NCBI GenBank assembly: GCA_964565865.1
Contig: CAZMGM010000060.1
Coordinates: 1-6,286 of the forward strand
Source of the DNA: CBDAPI01 sp964565865
GTDB lineage: Bacteria; Acidobacteriota; UBA6911; RPQK01; CBDAPI01
DNA: 6,286 nt
Direction of reading: 5' to 3'
Made by a program: the position numbers and the translations under genes. Below, one piece after another: positions 5,270 through 6,286 of the stretch; the first letter of the stretch is position 1; every line of letters starts with the position of its first letter. The notes under the pieces are model-generated. The model had not been told where the DNA came from and did not search any database. It saw only the letters and a program-made list of their open reading frames with translations.

Positions 5270-6286
5270 ATGTTTGAGAGTCTGTCAGATTCAATCCAGG
5301 CCGTTCTGAAGGGTCTTCGCAGCGAGGGCCGTATTACGGAAGCTCACGTAGACCGAAGCCTGCGAGAGATTCGAATAGCTCTGCTGGAAGCGGATGTGAA
5401 TCTCCAGGTGGCCAAGGACTTTATCGCTAGGATTCGGAGCCAGGCTCTGGGAGAGGAAGTGCTCAGAAGTCTTACACCGGGCCAGCAGGTGATCAAGATC
5501 GTCCGTGACGAGCTGATCGAACTCCTGGGGGGGCGTTCCTCCCCGCTCGACTTGGGCCAGGCCAGGTTATCCACGATCATGCTGGTTGGCTTGCAGGGAA
5601 GCGGTAAGACCACAAGTGCCGGGAAACTGTCTGGCTGGCTTCGAAGCCAGGGTCGCCGGCCACTTCTGGTTTCAACCGATGTGTACCGCCCAGCTGCAAT
5701 TGAGCAGCTCAACGTGATCGGGGAGGCCCTGGAGATTCCGGTTTTCTCGTACAACAGCCGAGACGCCCTGGAGTTGGCACGAAAGGCGCTTGCCTACTGC
5801 CGGAAGAGTGACAGAGACGTGCTGATCGTCGATACGGCCGGCCGGCTCCACGTTGATGAGAAACTCATGTCCGAATTGCAGAAGCTGCAGGACATACTCA
5901 CACCTTCTGAAACGATGCTGGTCGCGGATGCGATGACGGGCCAGGATGCAGTGAATTCAGCCAGCCAGTTCGACCAACGGGTAGGACTAACGGGAGTGGT
6001 TCTCACCAAGCTTGACGGCGATGCTNNNNNNNNNNGAGGTGCAGCCCTTTCTATCCGGACGGTCACGGGGAAACCGATCAAGTTTGTCGGAGTGGGGGAG
6101 AAATACGATGCGCTGGAGGCGTTTCATCCCGCGCGAATGGCCGAGCGGATTCTGGGTATGGGAGATGTCCTGTCCTTCATCGAGAAGGCCGAGCAGGCAG
6201 TGGATGAAAAACAGGCACAGGATATGATCCGAAGAATCCAGCAAAACGAGTTTTCGCTGGAGGACTTTCTGATGCAGCTCCGCCAG
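5270..6286 (+). CDS. ffh: Signal recognition particle protein Ffh (3' end outside window)
   Basis: The first 339 codons of SRP54/Ffh, usually about 430-500 residues. The N domain is at 1-95 (MFESLSDSIQAVLKGLRSEG, ALLEADVN), followed by the GTPase G domain: GLQGSGKTT (107-115), DVYRPAA (137-143), DTAGR (188-192) and TKLDGDA (246-252). The closing motif GKPIKFVGVGEKYDALEAFH then leads into RILGMGDVLSFIEKAE at the start of the M domain. The methionine-rich signal-binding and 4.5S RNA-binding parts lie beyond the window. Ffh binds 4.5S RNA and emerging signal sequences and docks with FtsY at the membrane. A 10-N gap at 6026-6035 falls in the conserved GDARGGAALS motif without breaking the frame. 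The ATG at 5270 gives the standard N-terminus; the only upstream purine match is a weak TAGG, five bases away, which lies at the edge of the repeat element. Confidence 0.96.
   Translation, partial: MFESLSDSIQAVLKGLRSEGRITEAHVDRSLREIRIALLEADVNLQVAKDFIARIRSQALGEEVLRSLTPGQQVIKIVRDELIELLGGRSSPLDLGQARLSTIMLVGLQGSGKTTSAGKLSGWLRSQGRRPLLVSTDVYRPAAIEQLNVIGEALEIPVFSYNSRDALELARKALAYCRKSDRDVLIVDTAGRLHVDEKLMSELQKLQDILTPSETMLVADAMTGQDAVNSASQFDQRVGLTGVVLTKLDGDAXXXXGAALSIRTVTGKPIKFVGVGEKYDALEAFHPARMAERILGMGDVLSFIEKAEQAVDEKQAQDMIRRIQQNEFSLEDFLMQLRQ
6026..6035. other. Assembly gap (10 N) inside ffh
   Basis: The ten undetermined bases occupy three codons and the first base of a fourth, between GDA and GAALS of Ffh. 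The conserved sequence there is GDA-R-G-G-AALS, which needs only four bases (an Arg codon plus G) before the visible GAGGT. The N-run is therefore probably a fixed-length placeholder, six bases longer than the real sequence. The frame is preserved by coincidence, since six is a multiple of three. Confidence 0.8.

Noticed and set aside
5344..5754. Minus-strand 136-codon frame opposite ffh
   Set aside because: It is an antisense shadow of the conserved Ffh N and G domains.

Overview
The window is a piece of a moderately GC-rich bacterial genome, by eye slightly above 50% G+C. It carries single-copy housekeeping genes on both strands, apparently as short transcription units rather than one operon. 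The combination of a full SelB, a short TatA, an FtsB/DivIC-type protein, CutA1 and Ffh, with formylglycine-enzyme-like gene debris and dispersed inverted-repeat elements, suggests a free-living Gram-negative-type bacterium. My best guess is Acidobacteriota or a related deep lineage, but this rests on general impression and is low confidence. A 10-N gap inside ffh points to a draft or metagenomic assembly.

Layout, left to right. (1) 1-456 (+) is the C-terminal third of an UMF1/Atg22-like major-facilitator permease, cut by the window edge. (2) 453-620 is a MITE-like inverted-repeat element lying between convergent genes; its end overlaps the permease stop codon. (3) 642-944 (-) is an FtsB/DivIC-like divisome protein, and 978-1298 (+) is cutA, divergent from it with only 33 bp between. 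(4) About 1299-2700 contains no intact gene. It holds a hairpin (possible terminator), a decayed formylglycine-generating-enzyme-domain gene on the minus strand (about 1375-1819), a good-looking minus-strand promoter above it, a stretch with nothing recognisable, and a decayed plus-strand gene of unidentified family (about 2189-2679). (5) 2717-2908 (-) is tatA, with its own candidate promoter and a strong ribosome binding site. (6) 3096-5018 (-) is selB, complete at 640 residues. (7) 5131-5264 is a second copy of the inverted-repeat element, in the divergent selB/ffh intergenic region, where it would form almost the whole ffh leader. (8) 5270-6286 (+) is ffh, running off the right edge with a small assembly gap.

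How the genes relate. They do not form one pathway. ffh (co-translational targeting) and tatA (export of folded proteins) are both protein-export genes; ftsB belongs to septation; selB shows that the organism decodes UGA as selenocysteine, although no tRNA-Sec, selA, selD or selenoprotein is visible here. I do not see a new defence, biosynthetic or mobile system. The most interesting signals are the paired MITE-like elements, which appear to supply a stop codon to one gene and the leader and start context to another, and the cluster of decayed genes between cutA and tatA.
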